64,000 nucleotides of DNA from Heterocephalus glaber (Eukaryota > Chordata > Mammalia > Rodentia > Bathyergidae), in the NCBI RefSeq assembly GCF_000247695.1, contig NW_004624801.1, forward strand, positions 5,163,869-5,227,868. Direction: 5' to 3'. The notes beneath the pieces are model-generated. The model was not told the DNA's origin. It did no database searches and saw only the letters and a list, made by a program, of their open reading frames with translations. Both the position numbers and the translations under genes were made by a program. Of the stretch, positions 11,432 to 22,329 are shown one piece after another. The first letter of the stretch is position 1, and each line of letters opens with the position of its first letter.

Positions 11432-11505
11432 GTTATGGGTGTAGCACAGTGGTAGAACACTTGCCTATATGCTAATGCCCTGGGTTCAATGCTCAGTGTG
11501 CATGT
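11432..11505 (+). repeat. Old ID SINE
   Basis: GTAGCACAGTGGTAGAACACTT keeps the older GTAGAAC form near the A box. Confidence 0.7.
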
Positions 11506-11574
11506 GCCCCCACACACAAAGTTTCACAACATCTATCTGCCACTTATCATACACCATTAACAATACTAGCTTTT

Positions 11575-11667
11575 GGTCTGGGGATTTAGCTCAGTGGTTT
11601 CGCCGCCTGCTACGCAAGCGCAAAGACCCGAGTTCAATACCCAGCACCAAAAACAAAAAACAAAAAA
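11575..11667 (+). repeat. ID SINE
   Basis: TSD ACTAGCTTT on both sides. Confidence 0.9.
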
Positions 11668-11948
11668 CTAGCTTTATTATACATCTGTCCATTTATATAC
11701 CCCTCCATTCTTCTATTAGTTCAACTCATTTTCTGATGCATTTCAAAGTTGTAGACATTAGTACACTTTCGCTCAAATTCTCTCGCGTGCACATTATTAA
11801 TTCTAGCTAAATATTGTTTGTGGCATTTTCTTTTGGAGTAAAATTTACACAAATAGCATTGGCAGTCTTCTTAGCTCCCTTTCCCTGTGAACCTGCTCTA
11901 GGCTCACTCTTGCTATCATCACTCATCAAGGTCACCAATGAGCTCTTG

Positions 11949-12026
11949 TTTTTTGGTACTGGGGATTGAACTCAGGACCTTGTGCTTGCAAGGCAGGTGG
12001 CAGAACCACTGAGCTAAATCCCCAGC
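11949..12026 (-). repeat. ID SINE inserted at the end of a B1
   Basis: Full length, abutting the B1 at 12036. Confidence 0.9.
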
Positions 12027-12035
12027 TTTTTTTGT

Positions 12036-12182
12036 TTGTTTGTTTGAGACAGGGTCTCGCTTTGTATTTCGGGCTGGCCTTGAACTCACTATGGAGACCA
12101 GGCTGGCCTTGAAATTGCAGCAAACCTCCTGCCTCAGCCTCCTGGGTACTGGGATTACAGGTGAGGGCCACCACACCCGGCC
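12036..12182 (-). repeat. B1 SINE with internal duplication
   Basis: GGCTGGCCTTGAACTCACTA and CAGGCTGGCCTTGAAATTGC. Confidence 0.9.
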
Positions 12183-12189
12183 ACCCATG

Positions 12190-13374
12190 AGTTCTTGTTG
12201 CCGAAGCTAAAGGTGTATTCCCTGACTTGTCCTATGGGCAGCATGTAACAGAAAAGACCATTTCCTTCACCGTGCACACTTTCTTGCCTTCTAAAACAAT
12301 TTCCAAGGTCGTCTTCCCACCTAACTGACCGCTCACGTCCTTTATGAGTCTCTTCTCATCTCAATAACATTTAAATACTAAAGTGCCTCTGGGCCTATTT
12401 TCTTCTGACTTTATACCAGTGGTGGCGCACCTATGGCACAAGGGACACAGAGGGCTGTTTTAGAAAGGTTCGCCATCACTGCTTTATACTCATGCCTTCA
12501 GTTCTCTCCGCCAGTCTTACAGCTTTACATGTCCCCAACCCGAAAGAATGCTTCTCTCCAGTTCTGGGGCTGTGGCTCCCGCCCAAGCCATCCATGCCTC
12601 CACTCTGGCACTGGCTCCTTAGTCGTCTCTCTGCTTTCACTCTCTCCCTTCAGAATGTTCTGAATCGAGGAACCAGAATTAGCACCACGAATGTATAAGC
12701 CAGAAGTGTCACAGCCAAGAGGAATCTGAGGGGACATGATGACTAAATGTGATAGGACATTGTACATGGGGCCCTAGGACAGACAGAAGACACTGGGGAA
12801 AACTAAGGGAATGTGAATGTCGTATGTGTGTTAGGTGATACTGGTCTACCACTACAGTAAATATACCATACTGTATTAATGGTATGAAGGAGACACTGGG
12901 AGTGGGGTATACAGAAACTCTCATTTAAGACTTATCTATAAATCCATAACTGCTCTGAAGAATCAAGTTTACTTGAAAAGAAAAGCAGACTATCATGTCA
13001 TTCTGTTCAAAATCCCATTTCTTGAATGTATGGCGCTACTTGCTTTGTGTTCATGGTGACATCTAGAAACTCTACTGATATGGGTACAGCTTGGAAACGG
13101 AAGACCCTACTTTTAGGGTGAGTGTGCAGTGACTGGGCTGCAGTGGCTGTGGGAGAGCAGCTGAACACCACTTCCAATGTCATTAACTTTCCTGACACAG
13201 CTTGGCCACAGCTGTATTATCCTCAACGACAGCACTATCCTCAAATGACAGTTCTGTCACTGCTGATATGTGGACATGTCTTTGCCAACAATTTCTTACA
13301 TCATATTGTGACATCCCTTAGAACTTACAGACCCTGCTTATTGTCTCTGCATCTCTCCCTTCTAACATAAGGCC
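12190..13374. other. Intronic stretch, probable L2 remnants and one MITE
   Basis: Pyrimidine-rich L2-like wording around the MITE at 12417; otherwise nothing recognised. Confidence 0.4.
12417..12481 (+). mobile_element. 65-bp hAT MITE, OC1-like, with perfect 8-bp TSD
   Basis: The element begins CAGTGGTGGCGCACCTATGG and ends GGTTCGCCATCACTG, so the termini are inverted (CAGTGGTGGCG/CGCCATCACTG). It is flanked by exact 8-bp copies of CTTTATAC (12409-12416 and 12482-12489). Terminal CAGTG and an 8-bp duplication are diagnostic of hAT transposons. The ends match what I remember of OposCharlie1 (OC1). It is far too short to code for a transposase. Confidence 0.85.
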
Positions 13375-13512
13375 CTGAATATAATAAATACTCAACAGAC
13401 ACTGGAAGGGAATAGGAAACAAGCATGATGTAGGTGAAATGGAAAGAGGCTGTCATCCAATTCAAACTGTGGTTAAAAACACACTCATAATGTATGAGAT
13501 ACTTAGCAACGT
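13375..13512 (+). repeat. Possible MIR/L2 fragment
   Basis: AATATAATAAATACTCAACA resembles the common '-gtgctcaataaat-' end of MIR/L2. Weak. Confidence 0.3.
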
Positions 13513-13541
13513 GCATTAGATCTTTAAACTAATAAAAATGG

Positions 13542-13665
13542 AGCCAGGCATGGTGTTGTATACCTATAATCCCAGCACTCGGTAGACTGAGGCAAGAGGA
13601 TCACAGTTGAGTTCCGGGGCCAGCCCGGGCTACAAATTGAAACCCTGTCTTAAAAGACAAACAAA
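13542..13665 (+). repeat. B1 SINE of a composite
   Basis: GAGCCAGGCATGGTGTTGTA; ends CCTGTCTTAAAAGAC. Confidence 0.8.
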
Positions 13666-13678
13666 CCTCTAGTAGAAA

Positions 13679-13762
13679 TGGCAGGGGGTATGGCTCTGAA
13701 GTAGAGCTCGTGCTTAGCATGTGCAAGGCCTAGGTTTTATCTCCAGCATCAATTTTTTTAAA
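13679..13762 (+). repeat. Old ID half of a composite
   Basis: Diverged (GGTATGGCTCTGAAGTAGAG), directly after the B1 at 13542. Confidence 0.65.
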
Positions 13763-15370
13763 AAGTTAAAAATGAAGATATCCTCCTCCCCTACATATTT
13801 AAGTAAAATGCAATTTGGCATCAATTCATTTAAACAGGTCTTGTGGCCTATTTTTAGTTTAAATATTTACTTACAAAAGCTATTTTTTTTCCTCTATACT
13901 TAACCTGTGTGGGCAGTGAATCTAATAACTAACTTCAGTTAAAGCATGGAGAAGATCCAGTCCAGAGACCTCACCACTGACAGCAAACAACACCATTATC
14001 TGGTGGAAATTAACAGTATTTTTAGATTGGCACAAAGGACATTGGGCCTGAACATGAAGCTTCCTATTATCTAGCCTTCACCTAACCCTCCAGTAGTGGC
14101 AAACCTATGGCACGTGTGTCACAGCTAGCTGTTGGTATCGTTGAAGGCTCTAAAAGGTTCCTCCTCACTGCTCTAGACTCACCTTCCTGTTTCTTCCTGC
14201 CTTGAACTCCAAGTTAGAACAATACTAAAGCTACCTGCAGTTTCACAACTGCCAGGATGTTTAACATACTGTTCCAGCTGCTTGAAATGGCAAACTCAAG
14301 ACCTAATTTAAGGACCTCTTTTCCTTTACTTCCATGAACTTTATTTTCACAGTACCAGTACTAGCATGCTTGTCTCAATATATTTTAATTACAGTCCCTG
14401 TCTTCTCTACTAGATTTGACTATGGGAGGATTGGAGCCTCACCTGTTAATTGTGGTATTTTCAAGGGCAGTCAATAAATGTTTGACTTGTCTTGCAAAGA
14501 AAAATCCTTGTGGAAGAAACAGTACGCTACAAAAACATTTTAGTATTTCTCTCTTAAATGATAAACTATTTTTCAAATGTAAACTAAGGATGTAAGTACA
14601 AAAATGATTATATAATGAATGTCTGATTTTTTTATTCACAATAAGCATGTAATTTAATAGGTTAAATTAAAAAAAAAAAGGTTCTGAACAGACTGCAGTC
14701 ACTCTTGCTCCTCAATCTCTCTCTACTGCTTAGAAAGACAATTCTGGACAACAGGGACCAGATTTATATGTGTTTTGGAACAATTCCTGGTAATTTAAAA
14801 CCCGCCACCCTCTTTCAAAAACCAGATGGTACTCTAGGAGGTTTTCCAATCCTTTTTCTTATCATAAAGCCCAGTAACTAAAGTTACAAATATGGGCAAG
14901 GTAATTAATTTTAGAAAGCTTCCACAGAACTACCTTTAAGAACCCACACAAACACAATCTTCTACCAATGCAACTGAGGTCAAGCACACCCTGAGTTCAC
15001 AAGGAATGGCAAAGTAGCACCATTACCACATGCATCTGTGTAGTAAGGAGTTACTGACCCAAACGCTAAGGATAAAGGAGAAAAAAACAAACATGGGAAC
15101 TCAGTGGCATCGGCTCTCTGGCTCCTGCCACTTGGCTTCTGGGCCCCAGATATACTCCCTGCAAAGTAAGAGCCCAATATGCTATGTTCTGTTTTACTTT
15201 AAAGTGAGAATTTTACAAAGGCACAACATACTGTGTATCTATTTTGAGACTTTTATATGTATACTGAAGATAACTCTTCTTGGTACTTTTATTTTATAGA
15301 TGAAGAAACCAGGACTTAAAGAAGCCAAGTGCCTTGACCCCAAACACAGTTAATAAAAACTGAAATTCCA
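13763..15370. other. Intronic stretch, mostly unrecognised
   Basis: Only the MITE at 14091 stands out in 1.6 kb; the flank of that MITE is L2-like. No gene. Confidence 0.45.
14091..14170 (+). mobile_element. 80-bp hAT MITE, OC1-like
   Basis: It runs from CAGTAGTGGCAAACCTATGG to AAAAGGTTCCTCCTCACTG, the same termini as the 12417 element with substitutions. The flanks (TAACCCTC and CTCTAGAC) do not match, so the duplication has decayed or the flank was rearranged. Confidence 0.75.
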
Positions 15371-15454
15371 AGGGCTGGGGATTTAGCTCAGTGGCACCGC
15401 GCCTGCCTCCCAAGTGCAAGGTCCTGAGTTCGATCCCCTGGTACCAAAAAAAAA
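15371..15454 (+). repeat. ID SINE
   Basis: Full length with GGCACCGCGCCTGCC variant. Confidence 0.9.
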
Positions 15455-15774
15455 GAATGGAGAGAAATGAATATTGATTTAAGTAAGCTTTATGAATAGA
15501 GTTGCTCAATTAGTAACACCCCCCCCCAAAAAAGTGAAATTGCAATTTACTTCAAATTCAGTATTGTTCTCCAAAACACTTTGCTAATCTGCCTACTTTA
15601 AAAGAGAAAAAGGAAAAAAACCTAAAGTATGGGGTGGCAAAGATTCAAATAAGTGTTTTTTCCTAGGTAATACAAGGACAGAAAAATAGGTGAAGATGGT
15701 CTACCATGCATGGGAAGGGAAAGGGACATCTTACAAAAACCTAGCACAGACACTTGATTAAAATGTCAGTATAA

Positions 15775-15925
15775 ACTGGGCACAGAGGCACATGTATGTA
15801 ATCTCAGCACTTGGGAAGTGAGGCGGAGGACTGGGGTGAGTTCAAGGTCAGCCTGGGCTACATAGTGAGTTCAAGTCCAGCCTGAACTACTTAGGGAGAT
15901 TTTTGTCTCAAAAAAAAAAAAAAAG
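15775..15925 (+). repeat. B1 SINE with internal duplication
   Basis: GGTCAGCCTGGGCTACATAG and GTCCAGCCTGAACTACTTAG. Confidence 0.9.
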
Positions 15926-16320
15926 TATAAATCCTGTCAGCTCCTTACCAATTGCTTTATCAGGAGAAATGATTTCTCTCACATCTCAGGTTTATTATAT
16001 CACACAGATACTACATTGAGTTATCTGCTTGCAAAGTACTAAAGCCAAGTATCCTGAACAGCTGTATGAGGGAAATATGTACACTAAATACATATTGAGG
16101 AACCATCCGAAAACTCACAGGGGGAAGGGGATAGATGAATGCAGGAAAATAAATTTTTTATCAAATTAGGAGGAATAAAATCCTTCCCAAATGAGTTTTA
16201 GTGTCTCTAAAAACATGATTTCATGAGCAAAATATATTATGCTTAACAAGTATCTGTTACTAATTGAGCAACTCTATTCATAAAGCCTACTTAAATCAAT
16301 ATTCATTTCTCTCCACTCCT

Positions 16321-16404
16321 TTTGTTTTTTTGGTACCAGGGATCGAACTCAGAACCTTGCACTTGTGAGGCAGAAGCGGCACCACTGAGCTAAATCCCTG
16401 GTCC
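16321..16404 (-). repeat. ID SINE
   Basis: Flanks CTCCACTCCTTTT and CTCCATTCCTTTT. Confidence 0.9.
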
Positions 16405-16503
16405 CCTCCATTCCTTTTTTTAGCTTATTTTCATATTTAACCACTTAACAGTTTATCCCAGGCATCACTCAGGAAGCGCGTTTGTTTATGTATTGAGTAT
16501 ATT

Positions 16504-16592
16504 CTTTTTTTGTCTTTCGGTACCAGGGATCAAACTCGGGACCTTGCGCTTGCGAGGCAGGCACTGGAACCACTGAGCTAAATCCCCAGCCC
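16504..16592 (-). repeat. ID SINE
   Basis: Full length, close to the copy at 16321 in the same orientation. Confidence 0.9.
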
Positions 16593-16825
16593 AATACCGA
16601 TTATATTCTAAGTGTCACTTGGATAGGTGTCATTTCAGCCAATCCTTATATTGAACAAATGTGATAAAATTGTAGTTTTTATATTTCCTGTTATATTATG
16701 ATATGAAAATTAACACAAAAATTGCAATTTTGGGTCATCCTATATTTAAATAATTGGACGGTAAGTGGTTAAAGCAATCTCTACATTCGCTGATATCGGA
16801 GAAATGCAGTGGGTATTTTTTCCTT

Positions 16826-16950
16826 CCCCCAAGAGATGGGTCTTGTTGTGTTGCCCAGGCTACCCTCAAACTCCTGGACTTGGGCAATCCTTCTACCTTA
16901 GCCTGTCACATAGCTGGGTCCACAGGTGTGTGCCGCTGCCCAGGGTCTAA
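16826..16950 (-). repeat. Old B1 SINE
   Basis: TTGCCCAGGCTACCCTCAAA to GTGCCGCTGCCCAGG. Confidence 0.7.
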
Positions 16951-17194
16951 ATATATTTTCTAAAGTATTATTTGTACTCTTGTAAGTGTTAGAAACATAT
17001 ATTGTACCATAACAACCCTAAAAGTGCCTAATGTACCTCAAGTATTTTAGACAGTGAAATCATTTACCACCCTCAGGCCAGTTCTAGAGATGAAAAATGA
17101 AGCAGGTGTATGAAGCCCCTTCAAGGGACACTGACTTTGGGCACTACAGACCCTGAACAGGGGATCCTTGGGGGTCTGGGTCTTTTGGGGGTTT

Positions 17195-17270
17195 GGGGTG
17201 CTGGGATGGAAGCCAAGGCCTCCTTAATGCTAGGCATGTGCTCTACACCTTTGAGCTATACCCTAGGCCT
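17195..17270 (-). repeat. Old ID SINE
   Basis: GGTGCTGGGATGGAAGCC to TGAGCTATACCCTAGGCC. Confidence 0.55.
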
Positions 17271-17348
17271 CATGTTTTTTAAAAAAATCTTTTATCACTG
17301 CTCCCCTCATCAGTCTCTTTAGATATTTTATCTTTAAAACTGCTTATA

Positions 17349-17444
17349 GGGCTGGGGATTTAGCTCAGTGGTTCCGCTGCCTGCCTCGCCAGCGCAAGAT
17401 CCCGAGTTCAATCTCCGGGACCAAAAAAACAACAAAAACAAAAC
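17349..17444 (+). repeat. ID SINE
   Basis: Full length; tail AAAAAACAACAAAAAC. Confidence 0.9.
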
Positions 17445-18799
17445 TACTTATAAATTTTATACCACAGATATACTATGTATCTATGTACTGTACTAGTACC
17501 TGTATTTTATGCATAGAAAGAGGTTTTTAAGCTATCCAATAACCAAATTTCACCCCCACAGGGGAAAAATCACCCCTGTTGAGAATGTTCATTTACTCTT
17601 ATCAATTACTCAGAACACATATAAAGCAGAAAATACTAATACGGGAGGCAGCAGTTATTTTTAAACATGCTGCTTTGACCAAGATGTAATAAAGCACTGA
17701 GTAATCTGTATTATAAGCATTTAAAATTGTTGAGTGTTAAGAGAAGAAAAACAAACCAAACTTAACAAAAGTTCCATGGATTGTAAAGTCTATTTCACTG
17801 GCCCCATCAGGCCCATGGGCTTTGTCTTGATTAAAAATTCTAAAACTATGACATCCTCCACCCACAGTATCATGCTTTTGCGTTCAGAATCCAGCCGGCT
17901 TGGCTCTGCTCCTGTGTGGGTACCTAAGTACAATGGTGTGTGGGCTAATCTTTAAAAGGGCAGGACAGCCCCCCACCTCCAGCCAAGCTCACCCAACTAG
18001 TAATGTGACAAATACTGACAGCCAAATAAAGCACTAGCGTTAAGTGCTAACGGCTTTCCCATTTTAGAGGTGCAGGAAGGAAGAGTAATATGTCTCAGGG
18101 ATGGAAAGGGAAAAAAATGAGAACTGTGTAAGGTGGATAATAAAAGGAGACAGAAGGGAAAATGAGTGCTCTAGGTACCCTGCTCGAAGTATAAAACCCT
18201 TTTAAAAGCCCAGCTGTGAGTTGTTCTGGACACCATGTTTCATAATCTCTTTTCACCACAAACTACGTGTGTGTCTGTCTTGGGGGGAAAGGGGGATTAT
18301 TTTCCAGTGCAGAAATTGCCTGGTAACTTTACCAATCAAGAGACCCTTTCTCAAATCTTCTGAGCAGTGTCTCACCTAGGTTATCTTTTCAGGTCAGCGT
18401 ATGCCCCAATACCCGCCCATAAATCTGTGTAAATGCCAGGTCACCTCTATGACTGTTACAGAGGACAGGCCACTCTTTCTTTCATGCACAGCAGCATTTT
18501 CTGCTTCTAAACATTCTCTTTGGACTGTCTTTTCCACTTTGGAAAATGACATGGACTGTGGAGAGAACAATGGAAGATGTACTGCTTGACTATTATTTCA
18601 AGAATCCAGAGTGCAACAGATGGGAAGAATGTTATATTACACTTACAAATGCTTTACTAAGACTTACTCATGGAATCACAGCTCTCAATTTTTGTCGAGA
18701 TTGTCCCCAGTCAGCTAAAGAACACAAAGAGAGTTGATACGGTGTCTGTATCAAAAAGTCAACCTAAGATATTTCTGTACAATGACCTCTGTTGGCTTG
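17445..18799. other. Intronic stretch, nothing recognised
   Basis: Unique-looking sequence with small frames at 17734 and 18401-18737, none with a known domain. Confidence 0.45.
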
Positions 18800-19740
18800 A
18801 GGGACAGCAGGAATATTCCATGGCACCACTCCCCTGGCTCCTCTTTAAATGTCTGGCATTCCTCAGGGTTCCCTTTTTGGTATTGTTCTAATTCTACAGT
18901 TTCACTTTAGAAAAGCCCATCTCCACACAAACTTTCATTATTGTTTATTTTCTACCTAGATGTGTCCAAATCTCTCCAGGTCAGTGGTGGCAAACCTATG
19001 GCACACATGCCACAGCAGGTTGAAAGCTCTAAAAGGTTCGCCATCACTGCTGTAGCTCAAACCAACATATACATCTGGCTAAAAAAATCTTTTTCTGTAT
19101 ATCTTGCTCAAATTTAACCATACCAAGCAGCATACCGGATATTCCAAAAAGTATTTTCCCTCCTCTATTACCTTCCCCAGTTCATAGCACCACAGCCTTT
19201 GTCAGACTTCCACCCAGCCTGGTTCCTAGCATCTCTAGGTACATGTCATCTTAGTATCATCTCCACGTGGAAGAGTACAATGTCCTCACTGAGTTCCCTG
19301 CCTCTAACATTGTTAGGACAATTTCTTCCTTAAATACAAGCCTGATATTATCTCCATGCTTAAAATCTTTGGATTATTCCTACCCTTAAGGAATCAAGTC
19401 CAATTTTTAGCCCAGCATCTGAACTCCACATTTTCCCACAAAAGTCTCTCCTTCTGACTGTAGTGGAACTCTCTGCAATCCCTTCATGGTCCATGTTTCT
19501 CCTACCCTTGTTCTCTCTGCCTAGAACATTATGGCCTCTACCTCCACCCCCTTAGACTTACCTCGCCCTTCAGAATTTGGAGGAATGACCCATCACCTGT
19601 GGGGTGACCATCCCACTCTAGGCTTGCTCCACTAATGAATTCCAGCTAAACGCACTACCATAAAGCATGTATCTCTAGGCTATGTCCTCTACAGCAGCGT
19701 CTCTAGTTTTATCACATATGTATCTAAGAAATGAGTCAGT
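18800..19740 (+). repeat. L2 LINE remnant
   Basis: Diverged L2: TGGCATTCCTCAGGGTTCCC near 18850, and ATGCTTAAAATCTTTGGATT followed by AAGTCCAATTTTTAGCC near 19360-19410. Interrupted by the hAT MITE at 18982. Confidence 0.6.
18982..19049 (+). mobile_element. 68-bp hAT MITE, OC1-like, inserted in an L2
   Basis: Termini are CAGTGGTGGCAAACCTATGG and AAAAGGTTCGCCATCACTG. Flanking octamers CTCCAGGT and CTGTAGCT agree at 5 of 8 positions, a decayed duplication. It interrupts L2-like sequence, so it is younger than that L2. Confidence 0.8.
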
Positions 19741-19765
19741 CTCTCCTTTAGTAAGTAACACAACT

Positions 19766-19851
19766 GGGCCAGGGATTTAGCTCAGTGGTTCCGCCACCTG
19801 CCTTGTAAGCGGAAGGGCCTCAGTTTGATCCCCAGTATGAAAAAAAAAAAA
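19766..19851 (+). repeat. ID SINE
   Basis: Flanks AGTAACACAACT and AGTAATGCAACT. Confidence 0.9.
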
Positions 19852-19854
19852 GTA

Positions 19855-20085
19855 ATGCAACTTATGTTTATTAACATTTATCATATGTTAGATTTTATGA
19901 CGTATTAGGTCATTTCATCCTCACAACTCTGTAAGATGGGTAGGTTTTATCCCATTTTACAGATGAAAAATCTAAGGTCCATTTAAAGAGACAAAATAAC
20001 TTGTAGAGAAAATAGGCCAATTAAATACCAAGTCGGACCTATTCCAAAGTCCACATTTGTAGACTTCCTTCCATGTGCTGGTATG
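19855..20085 (-). repeat. MIR SINE
   Basis: Reverse MIR: CATTTCATCCTCACAACTCT, then CCATTTTACAGATGAAAAAT. Confidence 0.7.
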
Positions 20086-20104
20086 ATCCCCCAAGACTGT
20101 TACC

Positions 20105-20225
20105 TATACAATTTTTTAAAAATTTTCTTTTTAGTATATGTTTGTGATACATATTAAATACATCCATTGTGGGAAATTAGTACATATACATATGGCATCT
20201 TGATCCTTTTTACTTTCCCTTATCC
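20105..20225 (-). mobile_element. Short L1 3' end fragment, minus strand
   Basis: TTTTTAGTATATGTTTGTGA and CATATGGCATCTTGATCC parallel the other minus-strand L1 ends. 5'-truncated. Confidence 0.5.
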
Positions 20226-20253
20226 ATACTTTTTGGGTTTGTTTTGGTTTGTT

Positions 20254-20368
20254 TTTTGAGACAGGGTCTTGTTATGTAATTCAGGTTGGTCTTGAACTCT
20301 TGGTGATCCTCCTGCCTCAGCCTCCCCAGTGCTGGGATTATAGGCACAAGCCACCATGCGTGGCTACC
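20254..20368 (-). repeat. B1 SINE
   Basis: TTTTGAGACAGGGTCTTGTT to CACCATGCGTGGCT. Confidence 0.9.
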
Positions 20369-20385
20369 CATACTATTTCTTTTCT

Positions 20386-20467
20386 TTCTTTTTTTGGTAC
20401 TGGGGATCGAACTCATGACCTTGTACTTGCGAGGCAGCATGGTGCCACTGAGCTAAAGCCCTGGCCC
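20386..20467 (-). repeat. ID SINE
   Basis: Full length next to the B1 at 20254. Confidence 0.9.
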
Positions 20468-22091
20468 TATCCACACTATTTATGACCAATACTTCAGTAA
20501 CACAGCTAGGTTTCTATTCAGAGTTTTGTACTTTCTGCAGCTGAGGGGACAGAGTTATTTCAGATTGAGACTGTTTTGGACAATGATAGATTAATAGGCT
20601 ATTCCAAACTACCAATTACTCATTTACTAAAGTCAATCCTAAAGAGGAATAACTTCTCTCGCTTTCTGGAAAACAACAGTCTGAGAATACCACAACTGAC
20701 TTTACTTGCTGTTTTGAACTTAATACTCAAACTTCTCAAGGCAGTCCATGAAGAGAAGGAAAGATCTAACTCATCTTGTTAGCTTCCCCTCCACTACTGG
20801 TCATCCTTATTTTTAGGACACTCTGGCAGTTCTAGTATCAAGGGGTGGCTATAATGAGATCTGTGAGCTCCACAAGCTGGCAGGTGCCTGACACCAGTCC
20901 CACTGCAGCTCCATCTGTGGCCCACCTAGATGCTTGTGTTTAAACTGGGAAGAACCCACCAAGGGGGCAAATCATGGCTCAGCTGACACCAGGTCTTCTA
21001 CTTTTCACTGTCTCAAAACAAAACTTCAAAATCGCTGTTAGAATTATTTAATTCTGCGGGACAGAACCTTGCAACCAAGAAAATTCTAAATCCTACTTTA
21101 ATGAATTCTACTTTGCTATAAGTAATGGCATAGAAAATACCTTGTTCTTTTACTCAGAATATATGAAATTTTGCATTTTTAATATAACTATATGGGGCTG
21201 GTAGGGATGGGTTATTCTGGTAAGACATTGCCTTAAAAGTTTCACCTTATTCAACTGTGGTAGTCATGGACGGCTTAGTTTACTCTGAAAAACAACATCT
21301 ACAATCTACATCCAGGTGAAAAGGAAATCAAACGGGACTATAGGAGACAGAAAATAAGGGGTAAAAGAGGAAAAAAGCATCAGTGCAAATCTTTGTAAGA
21401 CAGTAAGAAATAATTATAAATAATATCTAGCAGTTGCTTATTGGCGAAGGATCCTCAGAAGCACCAGAAAGCTAAACAGAAGAGCTAGAAAAATGGATTT
21501 CACATTTCACATGCCAAACCCAAACCTATCATTTGCTCAAATTTCCCTTCTCTCAAACTCACCAAGATCAATGTAGAAACACCACTTGTGCTCACTTTGG
21601 CAGCACGTATACTAAAATTGAAACACCACTTTAACAATTATTTCTTTTTCCTTTCATTCAAATTCACATCTAATTGGCTGTCAGGTTTTATTCTCTCTCT
21701 AAAACACCTCTAAATATAACAAAGATGATCACCTAAGTGTTAATATAAATAGTAGAGAGGAGAAAAGGAAACATCCTAAAATATCTAACAGTAATAGAAT
21801 GGTTAAATTATGGCACATTCAATGAAACACTGCAGCTATTACAAATGTTATTTACAGGGCATAGCTGGAAAAAAATCTCAAGAGATGTTGGGTTGGAGCC
21901 TTGATCAAATCATATCTAATCTTATCTACTACTGAACTTTTTTGATTATGTAAGCCAATATCCCTTTTATTGTTTAGGTCAGAATGAGTATCACATTCTG
22001 TTATTTGCAAACAACACTAACACTGGCTTAACACAATGGGAAAATATTTTTTAAAAGATTTCATATACAAAATGGTTTCTGCTTTTTTTGG
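20468..22091. other. Intronic stretch holding the U6 fragment
   Basis: SINE-free for 1.6 kb; only the U6 retropseudogene at 21588 is identifiable. Confidence 0.5.
21588..21620 (+). pseudogene. U6 snRNA 5' fragment, tailless retropseudogene
   Basis: About the first 33 nt of U6 snRNA (GTGCTCACTTTGGCAGCAC, then GTATACTAAAATTG) are present with a few substitutions. The fragment lies between perfect 12-bp repeats GAAACACCACTT (21576-21587 and 21620-21631). There is no poly(A) and no 3' two thirds of U6, so it is neither a gene nor an ordinary full-length U6 pseudogene. This fits the known class of tailless retropseudogenes, which are 3'-truncated RNAs inserted by the L1 machinery. Confidence 0.85.
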
Positions 22092-22240
22092 TTTTGTTTT
22101 TTTGAGAACAGTTTCACTGTGTAGTTCAACCAGGCCTTGAACTCACTACATAGCCTAGGCTGGCCTAGGAGGAAATCCTCCTGCCTCAGCCTCCTGAGTG
22201 CTGTGATTATAGGCATGTGGCACACTACACCCTGGAGGAT
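22092..22240 (-). repeat. B1 SINE with internal duplication
   Basis: AACCAGGCCTTGAACTCACT and AGGCTGGCCTAGGAGGAAAT. Confidence 0.85.
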
Positions 22241-22329
22241 GGTTTCTACTTTTAAAATGTCCAGAACAAAATGATTATTAGAAAAGCCAATATAATATAG
22301 TGATTACAGTGAAAGGACTAGATATGAGC

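Noticed and set aside
17349..17444. tRNA-Ala gene suggested by A and B boxes
   Set aside because: It is one of dozens of ID SINEs with an A tail; it lacks proper acceptor-stem pairing and a terminator.
21588..21620. Functional U6 snRNA gene
   Set aside because: Only the first third of U6 is present, with substitutions, and the flanking duplications show it is a retro-insert.
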